45,820 bases of DNA, from assembly GCF_023507745.1 (NCBI RefSeq), contig NZ_JALPZO010000125.1, forward strand, positions 1 to 45,820. The letters are read 5' to 3'. This document shows positions 33,459-41,513 of this stretch, piece by piece. Numbering within the stretch: the first letter of the stretch is position 1; every line of letters starts with the position of its first letter. Origin of the DNA: Vreelandella olivaria. GTDB taxonomy: Bacteria > Pseudomonadota > Gammaproteobacteria > Pseudomonadales > Halomonadaceae. Below the pieces are notes generated by a model that was given only the letters and a program-made list of their open reading frames with translations, did no database searches and was not told the origin of the DNA. The position numbers were made by a program, and so were the translations under genes.

Positions 33459-34108
33459 GCCGCCTCCAGGTAGCTGTCCCACAGGTCGATGCAGACCGTG
33501 TCCGGGCCCGCCACGCCCCACAGTTCCTCGGCGCTGAAGCGCACGGCGTAGACCTGCTGCGGTTGTTCGCCCTGGCCGTGGGCCATGCTGTCGGGGAAGG
33601 CAAACGCACCGTGGACGATCTCGATGCTGCCGACCTTGTCGCGGGCGTAGCGCGGCAGGCGGATGTGGGTGGCCGGGTTGAGGTTCTTCGTCCGCACCCG
33701 GTCGCCCACCTTGAAGCGGCCGGGCACGTCTTCCGCGGCCCGCGCGGAGGCGCCGCCGAGCACCACGGCCTCGACCATGTCCGCGGTCAGCACGGTGGCG
33801 GGCTGCGCCGACGCAGTCGGCGTGGCCGTGCCCCGCAGTTCGGCGGCGCTGATCACGCCCTTTTCCAGCAGGATAGTCTCGAAGGCGTGCAGCCAGTGCT
33901 CGTAGTAGCTCGATTGCAGGTAGTGGGCCGGATCCATGCGTTCGATGGTGTGGCGGAATTCGTCGACGTTGAAGTAGCCGCCGACGTAGAGCGAGGCGAA
34001 CAGGGGGAAGACCCGGCGCTCCCAATCGTGGTGGAAGACGGGTTCGTCGATTTCGGCGGCGATGGGGCCGTGGCCGTGGGCGCCGCCCAGATCATGTATG
34101 CCGTTCAT
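33455..34108 (-). CDS. nthB: Nitrile hydratase beta subunit
   Basis: The 217-residue structural subunit that pairs with alpha to form the active alpha-beta dimer. MNGIHDLGGAHGHGPI is the hallmark start of beta subunits, followed by WERRVFPLFASLYVGGYFNVD and YYEHWLHAFETILLEKGVI. The C-terminal SH3-like barrel carries VGDRVRTKNLNPATHIRLPR, the segment that contacts the alpha-subunit metal site. GGAGGAG precedes the ATG at 34108. It lies 19 bases after the alpha gene. GC content is visibly higher than in regions 1 and 2. Confidence 0.93.
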   Translation of the reverse strand: MNGIHDLGGAHGHGPIAAEIDEPVFHHDWERRVFPLFASLYVGGYFNVDEFRHTIERMDPAHYLQSSYYEHWLHAFETILLEKGVISAAELRGTATPTASAQPATVLTADMVEAVVLGGASARAAEDVPGRFKVGDRVRTKNLNPATHIRLPRYARDKVGSIEIVHGAFAFPDSMAHGQGEQPQQVYAVRFSAEELWGVAGPDTVCIDLWDSYLEAA

Positions 34109-34127
34109 GGTTTTCTCCTCCAGTGGG

Positions 34128-34760
34128 TCAGGCGGCGGCGCCCGGCGCCTTGGGCAGGCCGGTGCCGATCATCGAGTCGCGGGTGACCAGTTCGGCCAAC
34201 TGCGCCTCGCTCCAGCCGTCGGTTCCCGCCGGCCGTTCGGGCAGCACCAGGTAGCGCAGTTCGGCGCTGCTGTCCCAGACGCGGACTTCCTTGTCCGCGG
34301 GGATCGTCAGGCCGAATTCGGCCAGCACGCCGCGCGGATCAATGACGATGCGCGAGCGGTAGGGGGCGGACTTGTACCAGGCCGGCGGCAGGCCCAGGGT
34401 CGGCCAGGGATAGCAGGAGCAGAGGGTGCATACCGTGACGTTGTGCACCTGCGCGCTGTTCTCCACCACCCGCATGTCCTCGCCCTGCACGCCGGAAAAA
34501 CCCAGCTCGGCGATGGCCGCGGTGCCATCCTCCAGCAGCCGGCGCCTGTATTGCGGGTCGCTCCAGGCCCTGGCCACCACCTGGGCGCCGTTGCGCGGGC
34601 CGACCTTGTGCTCGTAGGTGTCGATCAGCGCCTCAAGCGCCGCGGGATCGACCAGGCCTTTCTCGAGCAGCAGCGATTCCAGCGCCTTAACCCGCAGTTC
34701 GATGTCTTCCGGCGGCTCGGTGTGATCGTGGGGGTGGTTATGATCGTGTATGTGGCTCAT
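34128..34760 (-). CDS. nthA: Cobalt-type nitrile hydratase alpha subunit
   Basis: A 210-residue catalytic subunit that hydrates nitriles to amides. The metal site [11 protein letters not shown] gives Cys111, Cys114, Ser115 and Cys116. Thr in the CTLC position marks the cobalt type (iron enzymes have CSLC). The start at 34760 ([13 protein letters not shown]) is favoured over a longer frame because homologous subunits start nearby. It opens with six His in 13 residues, which may help load cobalt. Downstream regions ([34 protein letters not shown]) are complete. It follows the amidase gene by 61 bases in the same operon. Confidence 0.93.
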   Translation of the reverse strand: MSHIHDHNHPHDHTEPPEDIELRVKALESLLLEKGLVDPAALEALIDTYEHKVGPRNGAQVVARAWSDPQYRRRLLEDGTAAIAELGFSGVQGEDMRVVENSAQVHNVTVCTLCSCYPWPTLGLPPAWYKSAPYRSRIVIDPRGVLAEFGLTIPADKEVRVWDSSAELRYLVLPERPAGTDGWSEAQLAELVTRDSMIGTGLPKAPGAAA

Positions 34761-34821
34761 TGTCGATGTCTCGCTGGTTGTCGCGGGAGAAAGCGGCCCT
34801 GCCGTGCAGGGCCCGTTTTTT

Positions 34822-36336
34822 TCAGAAGTGCTGCCAGTCGCCCGCCGCCTCGAACGCGGCTGCGGCCTGGTAGATCGTGCTTTCGGCATGATGCCTGCCG
34901 ACCAGCATCAGCCCTACCGGCAGGCCGTCCACCAGGCCGCAGGGGATGGACATGGCCGGATGCCCGGTGATGTCCAGCGGTGCGGTGTTGCCGATCATCT
35001 CGAAGGCGCGGGTGATGTATTCGCTCAACGAGGCGTCCGCCTGCGGCAGCGGCTGGGCGAGGATTGGCACGGTCGGCATCAGCAGCAGGTCGTAGCGGGC
35101 CAGGGCCTGGTCGTAGCCGGCGCGGGCACGCCGCGCGAGGTTCTGCGCCTTGGCGTAGTAGCGGCCGTTGTAGCGCTCCAGGCCGTACTGGCCGACGAAC
35201 ATGCACAGCTTGAGGGTGGCCGACAGGGCATCGGCGTCGTCGCGCCAGCCGGCGTGCCTGTCCAGCAGGGCCACGTCGTAGAGACCCTTCCAGTTCAGGC
35301 CCATGCCGTTGCCGTGCATCATCTGCGCGGTCAGGCCCTCGCAACCGATGGGCTGCCAGAGGGCGCCGGCCAGGTTGTGCTCCGCTACCGATACGTCACC
35401 GACCACGGCGCCCAGGCTTTCCAGGCGGGCGATGGCCTCGCGCACCTTGTCGTCCACCCGCGGATCCAGGTTGGCCAACTGGAAACCCTCGCTCAGGATG
35501 CCGATACGCAGGCCGTCCAGGCCGCGCCCCAGCGCCTCGCCGTAGGCTTCGACCGGCGGCGCGTACTGGCGCGGGTCGAGGCCGTCGGCGCCGGCGATGA
35601 CTTCCAGCATCAAGGCGTTGTCACGAACGTTGGCGGTGATCGGCCCGGCGTGATCCACGGTGGCCTCGATGGGCATGATGCCGGTGTAGGGCACCAGGCC
35701 ATGGGTCGGTTTCATGCCGTAGGTGCCGCAGAAGGCCGAGGGGATGCGGATCGAGCCGCCCTGGTCGCCGCCGATGGCCATGTCCACCTCGCCGGCGGCC
35801 ACCAGCGCGGCGCTGCCGGAGGACGAGCCGCCAGCGATGTAGCCGTGCCGGCGCGGGTTGTGCACCGGCGCGGGGTCGGAGGTGTGGCTGCCGCCGGACA
35901 GGCAGAAATGCTCGCAGGTGGCCTTGCCGAGGATGGTGGCGCCGGCGTCCAGCAAGCGGCTGACCACGGTGGCGTCGTAGGAGGGGACGAAGCCTTCGAG
36001 GGTCGAGCTGCCGTTCATCATCGGCACGCCGGCCAGGGCCACGTTGTCCTTGAGGGCGACGGTGCGGCCAGCCAGTTTGCCCTCGGTGGCACCCTGCACC
36101 TCGCTGCGGTAGTACCAGGCGTTGAAGGAATTCTCGGCCCCTTCGGGGCGGTAGCCGGCCTGGCGCGGATAGCGTACCGGCGGGATTTCGTCGGGCAGGT
36201 CGTCGATCAGGTCGTAGGCGTCAAAGCTGGCCTGCATCAATTGCAGGTATTCGCTGGCCTGCTCGGGCGTCAGGCGCATATGCAAGCGGCTGGCGAGTTC
36301 CTGCAGTTGTTCGGCGGTGGGGCGGACGATGGCCAT
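34822..36336 (-). CDS. amiE-like: Amidase of the nitrile pathway
   Basis: A 504-residue amidase-signature enzyme that hydrolyses the amide made by nitrile hydratase to acid and ammonia. The Ser-cisSer-Lys triad is present: Lys96 in [18 protein letters not shown], Ser171 in [15 protein letters not shown] and Ser195 in [12 protein letters not shown], the same numbering as Rhodococcus nitrile-linked amidase. The N-terminal 80 residues ([20 protein letters not shown]) form the helical dimerisation arm of that subgroup. It is the first gene of the operon. A site with two 21-base-spaced half-sites lies 124-162 bases upstream. It is unrelated to aliphatic amidase AmiE by fold, despite sharing the general reaction. 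Confidence 0.93.
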   Translation of the reverse strand: MAIVRPTAEQLQELASRLHMRLTPEQASEYLQLMQASFDAYDLIDDLPDEIPPVRYPRQAGYRPEGAENSFNAWYYRSEVQGATEGKLAGRTVALKDNVALAGVPMMNGSSTLEGFVPSYDATVVSRLLDAGATILGKATCEHFCLSGGSHTSDPAPVHNPRRHGYIAGGSSSGSAALVAAGEVDMAIGGDQGGSIRIPSAFCGTYGMKPTHGLVPYTGIMPIEATVDHAGPITANVRDNALMLEVIAGADGLDPRQYAPPVEAYGEALGRGLDGLRIGILSEGFQLANLDPRVDDKVREAIARLESLGAVVGDVSVAEHNLAGALWQPIGCEGLTAQMMHGNGMGLNWKGLYDVALLDRHAGWRDDADALSATLKLCMFVGQYGLERYNGRYYAKAQNLARRARAGYDQALARYDLLLMPTVPILAQPLPQADASLSEYITRAFEMIGNTAPLDITGHPAMSIPCGLVDGLPVGLMLVGRHHAESTIYQAAAAFEAAGDWQHF

Positions 36337-36459
36337 GTGGGTTTCCTCTGTTCTGGTTATCGCGCCGGCCTGGTTAGGCAGGCGTTTGGCAAAAAAATGA
36401 GTGAATTATGTAAATAGGAGGATGGCACTACCGTAAGAGAGACGGAGTGTGCCCCGCTT

Positions 36460-36498
36460 GGCTGAGAAGGACAGCCTGTTGGTTGAGCAAGACAGCCC
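36460..36498 (-). promoter_or_regulatory. AraC-type operator candidate upstream of the amidase-nitrile hydratase operon
   Basis: Read on the minus strand, two 18-base half-sites start 21 bases apart: GGGCTGTCTTGCTCAACC and AGGCTGTCCTTCTCAGCC, matching at 14 of 18 positions. A 21-base period is typical for AraC/XylS dimers. The same layout occurs at 38799-38837 upstream of oxdA. The right half overlaps the inverted repeat at 36491-36514. Confidence 0.6.
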
Positions 36499-36514
36499 GA
36501 GCGCTTGGGCTGTC
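36491..36514 (-). terminator. Inverted repeat after the outer-membrane protein gene
   Basis: GACAGCCC and GGGCTGTC enclose a partly palindromic AGCGCT core seven bases beyond the stop of the outer-membrane protein gene. It looks like an intrinsic terminator with a poor T tract (TTGCTC). It shares bases with the operator candidate to its left. Confidence 0.5.
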
Positions 36515-36520
36515 AGCGCA

Positions 36521-37387
36521 TCAGAAAATGTGTGCATAACGCAGATTTATGCGGAAATCCTCGCTGGTCCCCTGTTCAACCGAGAGGTCCCGACCCAATT
36601 GCACCTGGAGCTGGTCTTGGGCGGTGACGAAGGTTGTGGCCGTCAGCCGCATGTAGGAGGTGTCCATCTCATCGTCTTGCTGTACGCCGTTGATCCTGGT
36701 TTCTCCACCCCAGTTGTGACCGATACCGACGCCGAAGGAGGTGCTGGCAGTGGGCATGTAGCGGCCCATCAACTGAGCACCGAAAGAGAGATCCTGTTCG
36801 AGGTTCAGGGAGGATTCGCTGTAATCGTCGTTGTCTCCGTACCAGACGGCGTCGGCGACCATGTCGACTGCCCATTTTTCACCGAGGTGTTTGACGTAGG
36901 CGGTTTGCAGTTCGAATTTCCAGCGGTTTTCGCCGATGTTCAGCGGGTTATTGTTGTCGTAATCACCGGTGGGCACGTAGAGGTAAGGGGTGAGAGCAAC
37001 GATATCGCGGGCATCGTTGAGACGGTACCTGAAGGCGCTGGCGAGGATGAGATCGCCGAGGCCGTTGGCGTCCCCTAGAGGGGATGCGTCGCCGCTGCTC
37101 GATATACGTCCGAAAGGCAGCAGGAACTGCGGGTCGACGGTGAGCCGGTCGCTCAACTCATAGACGTGCAGCAGGCGCAGGATGCCGATGTCGGAGGTCA
37201 GTCTAAAGTCGGAGCTGGCTTTACGCCCGTTGGTATACAGACTATCGGTGGTGGCGTGCTGGTAGTAGATCATCCCAAGGGTGGTACCAGCCGGGAGCTG
37301 TTCATAGTCTCCAGGCGCTACTTCGATTGCCTGGGCGGAAACGACGTGCATCAGGGGATAGAGGCACAGAATGCGCAGTAATTTCAT
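36521..37387 (-). CDS. Outer-membrane channel protein of the MetA-phenol-degradation type
   Basis: A 288-residue exported beta-barrel protein. The ATG at 37387 gives a signal peptide (MKLLRILCLYPLMHVVSAQA). The mature part alternates hydrophobic strands and Asp/Asn-rich turns: GTTLGMIYYQHATTDSLYTN, GLGDLILASAFRYRLND and LTPYLYVPTGDYDN, then a final strand ending in Phe, the outer-membrane insertion signal. This matches the transporter family first noted in phenol degradation (MetA-pathway), thought to admit hydrophobic compounds. It lies between oxdA and the amidase operon, so uptake of aldoximes or nitriles is a reasonable role. It follows oxdA by 83 bases. Confidence 0.75.
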   Translation of the reverse strand: MKLLRILCLYPLMHVVSAQAIEVAPGDYEQLPAGTTLGMIYYQHATTDSLYTNGRKASSDFRLTSDIGILRLLHVYELSDRLTVDPQFLLPFGRISSSGDASPLGDANGLGDLILASAFRYRLNDARDIVALTPYLYVPTGDYDNNNPLNIGENRWKFELQTAYVKHLGEKWAVDMVADAVWYGDNDDYSESSLNLEQDLSFGAQLMGRYMPTASTSFGVGIGHNWGGETRINGVQQDDEMDTSYMRLTATTFVTAQDQLQVQLGRDLSVEQGTSEDFRINLRYAHIF

Positions 37388-37470
37388 GTCTGGGGTCCTT
37401 ATTTTGGGCAAAAGGAGTCCGCAACCGCCACCCGGCGGAGCGCAGGCTAACAGCACAACGTGTTTTGTCT

Positions 37471-38526
37471 TCAGGTCGGCTTGGGCTGAGCGTCGCGCAT
37501 CATCCCGGTGTTTGGGTGGCAGTTGATGTATTCAAATAGCTGACTACTGGCATCTGAAACCGATACTTCGTGGTAGAGCCGCAACTTTTCCAGGCCCGTG
37601 GCCACGCGAAAGAAGGTGGTGAAGATGCGCAGATGGGTGGGGTGAGATTCCGCCCAGCGCTCCAGTCGGTCGAGCGAGCGCCAATAGCCGATGTCGTAGG
37701 CGATGTCGAGCAGGTTGCCATCCAGGTCTATGTTGCGCACGAAGCGATTGCTGTAGCAGCCCAACGCCTGGCCCTGGTCGCGCAGGAAATCCATGCCGTC
37801 CTGCAGGGGTGGCAGCATCTCGTTGAAATACAAGGCGCGCTCTTCGTCGCCCGCTTCGACCCAGTCCTGCCCGGAGCGGATCAGGGCGATGTTGTCGTGC
37901 CCACGTACTACGACCCGGCCGCCCCTGGCAGGATCTCCGGCGACCACCTGAAGCTCGCCGCCCGCCTGCATCCAGTCGGTCTGGGAGATAGGGAAGCGGT
38001 CGCGTGCCGAGCCCCAGTAGCCATGCTCCTCTACCTCGCCACTGATACCGTCCATGAGGGCGCCCACGCCGGGCAGGTCTTCCTTGAAGGCGTACAGGGT
38101 CTCGAACTGCTCGGCGCGCGGCGCGACGATCTCGCGGAAGTAGCCGAGCCCCTCGTCCAGGCGTGCGTCTGACGACCACCAGCCGTCCACCTCCGGCGAA
38201 CGCAGCCAGCGGCAGTAGGCGGCCGGGTCGCGCCAGTAGCCGACGACGATGAAGTTCCCGTAGCCCTGGTTGTCGACGTGGTAGGTCATGTCGTGGTTGC
38301 CCGGGCCATCGGCGCGGTCGAAGCTGGCGACGATGTGACGCATGGCCCGCAGGGCGGCGGCGCGCTGCTCTTCGCGAAATTGCACACCGAGGTAGGCCAT
38401 CACCACCTGCCGCAGGCTTTCATCGGCGCGCCCGACCCACATGGGGAACGGCGGCTGGTAATCGTCGGCCACTCGGCGGGAGAGGGTTCGGGGGCACTTG
38501 AGGTGCTTGTCGATCGCGGATTCCAT
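37471..38526 (-). CDS. oxdA: Heme-containing aldoxime dehydratase
   Basis: A 351-residue enzyme that dehydrates aldoximes to nitriles, binding substrate directly to ferrous heme. The start at 38526 (MESAIDKHLKCPRTLSRR) with AGGAG upstream corresponds to Pseudomonas chlororaphis OxdA (352 residues), and similarity as I recall it extends to the end. Key residues are in place with a one-residue offset: proximal His298 (OxdA His299), distal His319 (His320), Ser218 (Ser219) and Arg177 (Arg178). With nitrile hydratase and amidase it completes the aldoxime-nitrile route. It is followed by the outer-membrane channel gene, and a paired half-site operator lies about 270-310 bases upstream. Confidence 0.95.
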   Translation of the reverse strand: MESAIDKHLKCPRTLSRRVADDYQPPFPMWVGRADESLRQVVMAYLGVQFREEQRAAALRAMRHIVASFDRADGPGNHDMTYHVDNQGYGNFIVVGYWRDPAAYCRWLRSPEVDGWWSSDARLDEGLGYFREIVAPRAEQFETLYAFKEDLPGVGALMDGISGEVEEHGYWGSARDRFPISQTDWMQAGGELQVVAGDPARGGRVVVRGHDNIALIRSGQDWVEAGDEERALYFNEMLPPLQDGMDFLRDQGQALGCYSNRFVRNIDLDGNLLDIAYDIGYWRSLDRLERWAESHPTHLRIFTTFFRVATGLEKLRLYHEVSVSDASSQLFEYINCHPNTGMMRDAQPKPT

Positions 38527-39057
38527 AGTTGGCTCCTGGTTGTCGTTTTTCGAGATCAGACGTTCGATTGACGGTGCTCTAATGAGGCCCGGCGTTCCTT
38601 GCGGCGAAGGAGCGCCAACCCATCCACCTCGACAGAAGGAGGCAAAATCTTTCGGTGCCAACTCGCGCAGTTGCAGCAGCCGGGAGCATTCGAGCATGGG
38701 GAGGTGATATTGTGCTCACATGCGTCTGCGCCTCTTTGTTCTCGATGGATGGGAACCTCAACGAGATCAACATTAGGGCTGCCGCGGCGGGTGTGCTTGC
38801 TTCAGATAGACAGTTGCTTGGTTGAAAAGGACAGCTGTTTGCCGCCGTATGTATTGCGGCAAAAAAGATCACCCGAGCTGTCCTGGCGAGAGCCCTACTC
38901 TGGTCAGCTATTCGAAACTAGGGAAGTCGGACAGGAATTGCCATACCGCTTTTTGTTAGAGCAATACGATTTGAAAGAATCACCAGCAACACTTTAAAAA
39001 ACGCTGCTTTTCTTGACTGGGCTTATCGAAGAAGTGGGGATTAGGCAGGACTAGCGA
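38527..39057. other. Regulatory gap between oxdA and its AraC regulator gene
   Basis: About 530 bases without a convincing gene. It holds the operator candidate at 38799-38837. It also holds a large nested inverted repeat: GGACAGCT at 38829-38836 with AGCTGTCC at 38876-38883, enclosing TTTGCCGC at 38838-38845 with GCGGCAAA at 38856-38863. A plus-strand open frame at 38599-38997 crosses these repeats and shows no family resemblance, so it is not called. Confidence 0.6.
38799..38837 (-). promoter_or_regulatory. AraC-type operator candidate upstream of oxdA
   Basis: On the minus strand CAGCTGTCCTTTTCAACC is followed 21 bases later by CAACTGTCTATCTGAAGC (12 of 18 identical). The 39-base block matches the site at 36460-36498 at 25 positions, including CTGTC in both halves and TCAACCAA between them. 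The adjacent AraC gene product is the obvious candidate to bind both sites. Confidence 0.6.
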
Positions 39058-40023
39058 CTAGCGTTTATCTACTTTTCTCCCACGCAGTAGAGATTGTGGG
39101 GAGGTACCATATTCATTTCGGAATGCATGGCTGAAATGGGAAAAATCCGAGAACCCATAGTCCAGTGCAACCTGTGACACGCTCTTTACATGCCCTCGTT
39201 CAAGTGCATTTCTGCTGGCAGCAAGGCGTTCATGCCAAACGACCGACATTGGAGATTTCTGATGCCGGGCGAAGGCCCGGGTCACCGTGCGGGTTGAGAC
39301 GTGGTGGGCCTCCGCAAGACTCTTGAGGCTCAGTTGATGATCGGCAAGGTTGCGGCGAATGAAATTCATAATTTTGGCGTATAGGTCACATTCAGCGTGC
39401 TTTGTGCCCAGATCCTGTATTTCAATACTCAGCGCCAGGAGATCGAGGATAGTTTGTGAACATCTACCAGAACGTTCATCATCTTGAAGGAATACAGAAC
39501 TATGGACGACCTGACGCAGCATTTCGCGTAATGGAATGACCCCTGGCCGACTATCATTGAGCACAATAGCCGTACAATGCTCTACGCCTTCCACTCGGCT
39601 GTTCAACAGGTGACGGGGGATTCGAATCAAATGATTGGACTGGCCACCTATGCTAAATTTAAAGCTCTGCCCCGCGTCATAAAGAAACAAACTATTCGCT
39701 GATAAATTAGCGTTTCTGCCGCCCTGCTCCAACTGGCCAAAACCTCCCTGTAAAAAACCAAGCCAAAGGTCATCGTCCGGGCTGCTGCGCAAGTGCTTTG
39801 AGGTCCGGCTCCAAAAATGCTCTGACGACGACATGGTGCAAATATCCAGCAGCCCCATACTGCGCACGTCCAATTCCCCATGAAAGCTATTGGCTGTATT
39901 CGCCCTGCTATCCGCTGTGATGCAATGAGCTATTACCGCGTCATGCCAAAATTCAAAACGCTGGCAGGTATCAACACTCGTGGTTGAGTAATGAGCATCA
40001 CTCAGCGCATGAATATTTCCCAT
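39058..40023 (-). CDS. AraC-family regulator of the aldoxime-nitrile genes (NitR/OxdR-like)
   Basis: A 321-residue regulator with an AraC-binding-domain-2 type N-terminus (FEFWHDAVIAHCITADSRA, SLFLYDAGQSFKFSIGG) and a C-terminal pair of helix-turn-helix motifs (LSLKSLAEAHHVSTRTVTRAF and VALDYGFSDFSHFSHAFRNE). The start at 40023 is preceded by AGAAGG; a GTG three codons earlier is possible. Related regulators next to aldoxime dehydratase or nitrilase genes act as substrate-responsive activators. It is upstream of oxdA on the same strand, and two 21-base-period sites in the cluster fit its class. It is less GC-rich than the enzymes it probably controls. Confidence 0.85.
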   Translation of the reverse strand: MGNIHALSDAHYSTTSVDTCQRFEFWHDAVIAHCITADSRANTANSFHGELDVRSMGLLDICTMSSSEHFWSRTSKHLRSSPDDDLWLGFLQGGFGQLEQGGRNANLSANSLFLYDAGQSFKFSIGGQSNHLIRIPRHLLNSRVEGVEHCTAIVLNDSRPGVIPLREMLRQVVHSSVFLQDDERSGRCSQTILDLLALSIEIQDLGTKHAECDLYAKIMNFIRRNLADHQLSLKSLAEAHHVSTRTVTRAFARHQKSPMSVVWHERLAASRNALERGHVKSVSQVALDYGFSDFSHFSHAFRNEYGTSPQSLLRGRKVDKR

Positions 40024-40317
40024 TCCCACCACCTTCTCTTAGTTTTTATAACAGTAGTCAGCAGGCCCTGTTTCAGCAAAATAAAGGCCAACTCATATTT
40101 TATTTTTATCTTACAGTTAGATAGGTTTTAGAGATTGACCATACATTTATTCTTCCGCCCAATATTAGTGCATTGGCCGCCCCACTTTTAAGCTTTGAAT
40201 CGACACCTGATCCCAGGTGGGAATTGCAATCTTTATAGACCGTATAATAAATGCGGCAGTACCCGCACCTGCCAGGAGCATACGGGAGTCACACTTATCA
40301 GAGCTGGAGCGTGCTGT

Positions 40318-40365
40318 TTCCTTCATGTTAAAAAACGAGAAGGTGTTTGATGAACAGCGCTTCAA
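40318..40365 (+). mobile_element. IS110-family transposase 3' end remnant
   Basis: A short plus-strand piece encodes FMLKNEKVFDEQRF, almost the same as the closing FMLKHEKVFDEQRF of the IS110 transposase at 41514-42561. It is therefore the tail of a second, related element. It runs directly into the oppositely oriented IS1182 remnant within a shared GCGCTT stretch. Upstream, 40024-40317 holds no gene and no recognisable IS110 sequence. Confidence 0.7.
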
Positions 40366-40570
40366 TCTCATCGGCATGACGACTGACGAAGCTTGCCAGT
40401 GTGGTGAAGTGGGGAACGGTATCGCAGCACCACTGCATCTCACGGCTGGAGGTGATGCCTTTGGAGTAAGCAAACAGGATGATCTTTAGCAAGATGGCCG
40501 AATCATAGGCCAGCCAACCGGTCGCATCGTTGCGGTACCTGGGATGGAAAACCGACACGTCCAGCTTGAA
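40345..40570 (-). mobile_element. IS1182-family transposase N-terminal remnant with internal deletion
   Basis: Minus-strand codons read LDVSVFHPRYRNDATGWLAY, then LLKIILFAYSKGITSSREMQ and VPHFTTLASFVSRH, the N-terminal domain of IS1182-like transposases. About ten residues usually found between the WCC and DTVPHF motifs are missing. The DDE catalytic part is absent. The 5' side stops against the toxin gene and the 3' side is fused to the IS110 remnant, so several mobile-element events overlap here. Confidence 0.7.
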
Positions 40571-40607
40571 CGAAAAAGCCGTTGCCGCGCTTGGCCTTGT
40601 TAAATTG

Positions 40608-40889
40608 CTATCGCTCGTTTTCAAGCCCATGCCATACCCGAAGAATAATAACTGTATTGGTATGGAGAGAATAACGAACGACGTATTTGCCAAAAACCAT
40701 ATCACGGATGACATCGGGTATAGGTGCCATCTGAGCTGGCGTGCCCATCCTTGGGAACTCTGGTAGCATCTCGATTTTTGCGATCAATTCTGCCGCTATT
40801 CTGCTAGCTGCGGTTGGATTATGAACTGCTAAAAACTCCCGCAAACGTTTTAAATCTTCGATTGCCTCATCGGTATAAACTAACTTCAC
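40608..40889 (-). CDS. RelE/ParE-family toxin
   Basis: A 93-residue toxin. MKLVYTDEAIEDLKRLREFL is the typical first strand and helix, PEFPRMGTPAQMAPIPDVIRDM the middle, and VVRYSLHTNTVIILRVWHGLENER the last strands and tail of the RelE/ParE fold. Such proteins cut ribosome-bound mRNA (RelE) or inhibit gyrase (ParE); the R-x-WH end is common to both. The start overlaps the antitoxin stop by four bases (ATGA). The pair lies among IS remnants, a usual setting for addiction modules. Both genes look intact. Confidence 0.88.
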   Translation of the reverse strand: MKLVYTDEAIEDLKRLREFLAVHNPTAASRIAAELIAKIEMLPEFPRMGTPAQMAPIPDVIRDMVFGKYVVRYSLHTNTVIILRVWHGLENER

Positions 40890-41158
40890 TTACCAGACCT
40901 CGGCGCATCCTGCTCTGTTTTAGTACCCCAACTGCTTAACCAATCGTGTACTTCACTCGCATCAACCACTTTCCCTTGGGCAGCTGATTCCATCGCATCC
41001 AAGGTTTGTTTCCAGCGAAGCTCCTCTAATTGCTGCTTATCAATGTATTCCGACAAGGCTTGGTTGATCACCCATCCTTTGCTCCGATGAAGCCTGCTCG
41101 CAATGGCTTCCAACTGGTCCTCAACCTCAGCTTGTAAGCGAACTGTAGTAACACTCAT
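40886..41158 (-). CDS. Ribbon-helix-helix antitoxin (CopG/ParD-type)
   Basis: A 90-residue antitoxin. The ATG at 41158 follows GGGAGG; an upstream in-frame extension crosses the operator and is not coding. VTTVRLQAEVEDQLEAIASRL and SKGWVINQALSEYIDKQQ form the ribbon-helix-helix DNA-binding domain. The C-terminal part (LDAMESAAQGKVVDASEVHDWL) is the toxin-binding tail. It should repress its own operon through the palindrome at 41180-41196 just upstream, with the toxin acting as co-repressor. Confidence 0.88.
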   Translation of the reverse strand: MSVTTVRLQAEVEDQLEAIASRLHRSKGWVINQALSEYIDKQQLEELRWKQTLDAMESAAQGKVVDASEVHDWLSSWGTKTEQDAPRSGK

Positions 41159-41179
41159 GACGACCACCTCCCAAAAAAA

Positions 41180-41196
41180 ACAATGTAATACATTGT
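41180..41196. promoter_or_regulatory. Toxin-antitoxin operator palindrome
   Basis: ACAATGTA-A-TACATTGT is a perfect inverted repeat with 8-base arms, 22 bases upstream of the antitoxin start. This is the size and place expected for a ribbon-helix-helix operator. Confidence 0.75.
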
Positions 41197-41513
41197 AGTC
41201 ACAAGTGACTCGCAAAGCAATTTAACGCATAGCACACGGGCGACAAGCCGTCATGCGGGTTGGCGTCCCAGCGACCAAGGGAGCGAGTGTTGCGCCTTGT
41301 TGAGGCTGTATAAAAACCCCTCTGACACCTAAGTTTTGGTAGGATCGAGGAAACAGATGAGGAGTGGTCAGCATGCCGCGCTCTGCGGCAAATTTGGAGC
41401 GCAGAGGAAAATTTGTCCGACAGCAGCGCTTTGATACTCATTGAGCCTTCTCCCCCAGCTCAGCCTGTTTGGCTAAGCTGAAAAGGCGACCAAACCTAAC
41501 AGGAGAAGACTCA
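41197..41513. other. IS110 left flank with a terminal-repeat-like motif
   Basis: About 300 bases without a gene between the toxin-antitoxin operator and the IS110 transposase. GGCTGTATAAAAACCCC at about 41306-41322 resembles GGCTGTAGAAAAACCCG at about 45605-45621 (15 of 17), so both may be ends of one IS type. A hairpin CAGCTcAGCC/GGCTaAGCTG lies at about 41458-41482, just ahead of the transposase ribosome site AGGAGAAG. In IS110-group elements this flank can encode a bridge RNA. Confidence 0.45.

Noticed and set aside
33015..34025. Long minus-strand frame extending the accessory protein upstream
   Set aside because: Its first 190 codons are an out-of-frame Arg-rich shadow of the beta-subunit gene. 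The true start at 33458 overlaps the beta stop by four bases.
34750..36417. Long plus-strand open frame antisense to the amidase and alpha-subunit genes
   Set aside because: High GC gives long open frames on the opposite strand. The minus strand encodes clear amidase and nitrile hydratase motifs with catalytic residues; the plus-strand product has no family features and a repetitive Val/Gly/Ala make-up.
38599..38997. 132-codon plus-strand frame between oxdA and the AraC gene
   Set aside because: It overlaps the oxdA operator and a nested inverted repeat, has no ribosome site and resembles no family.
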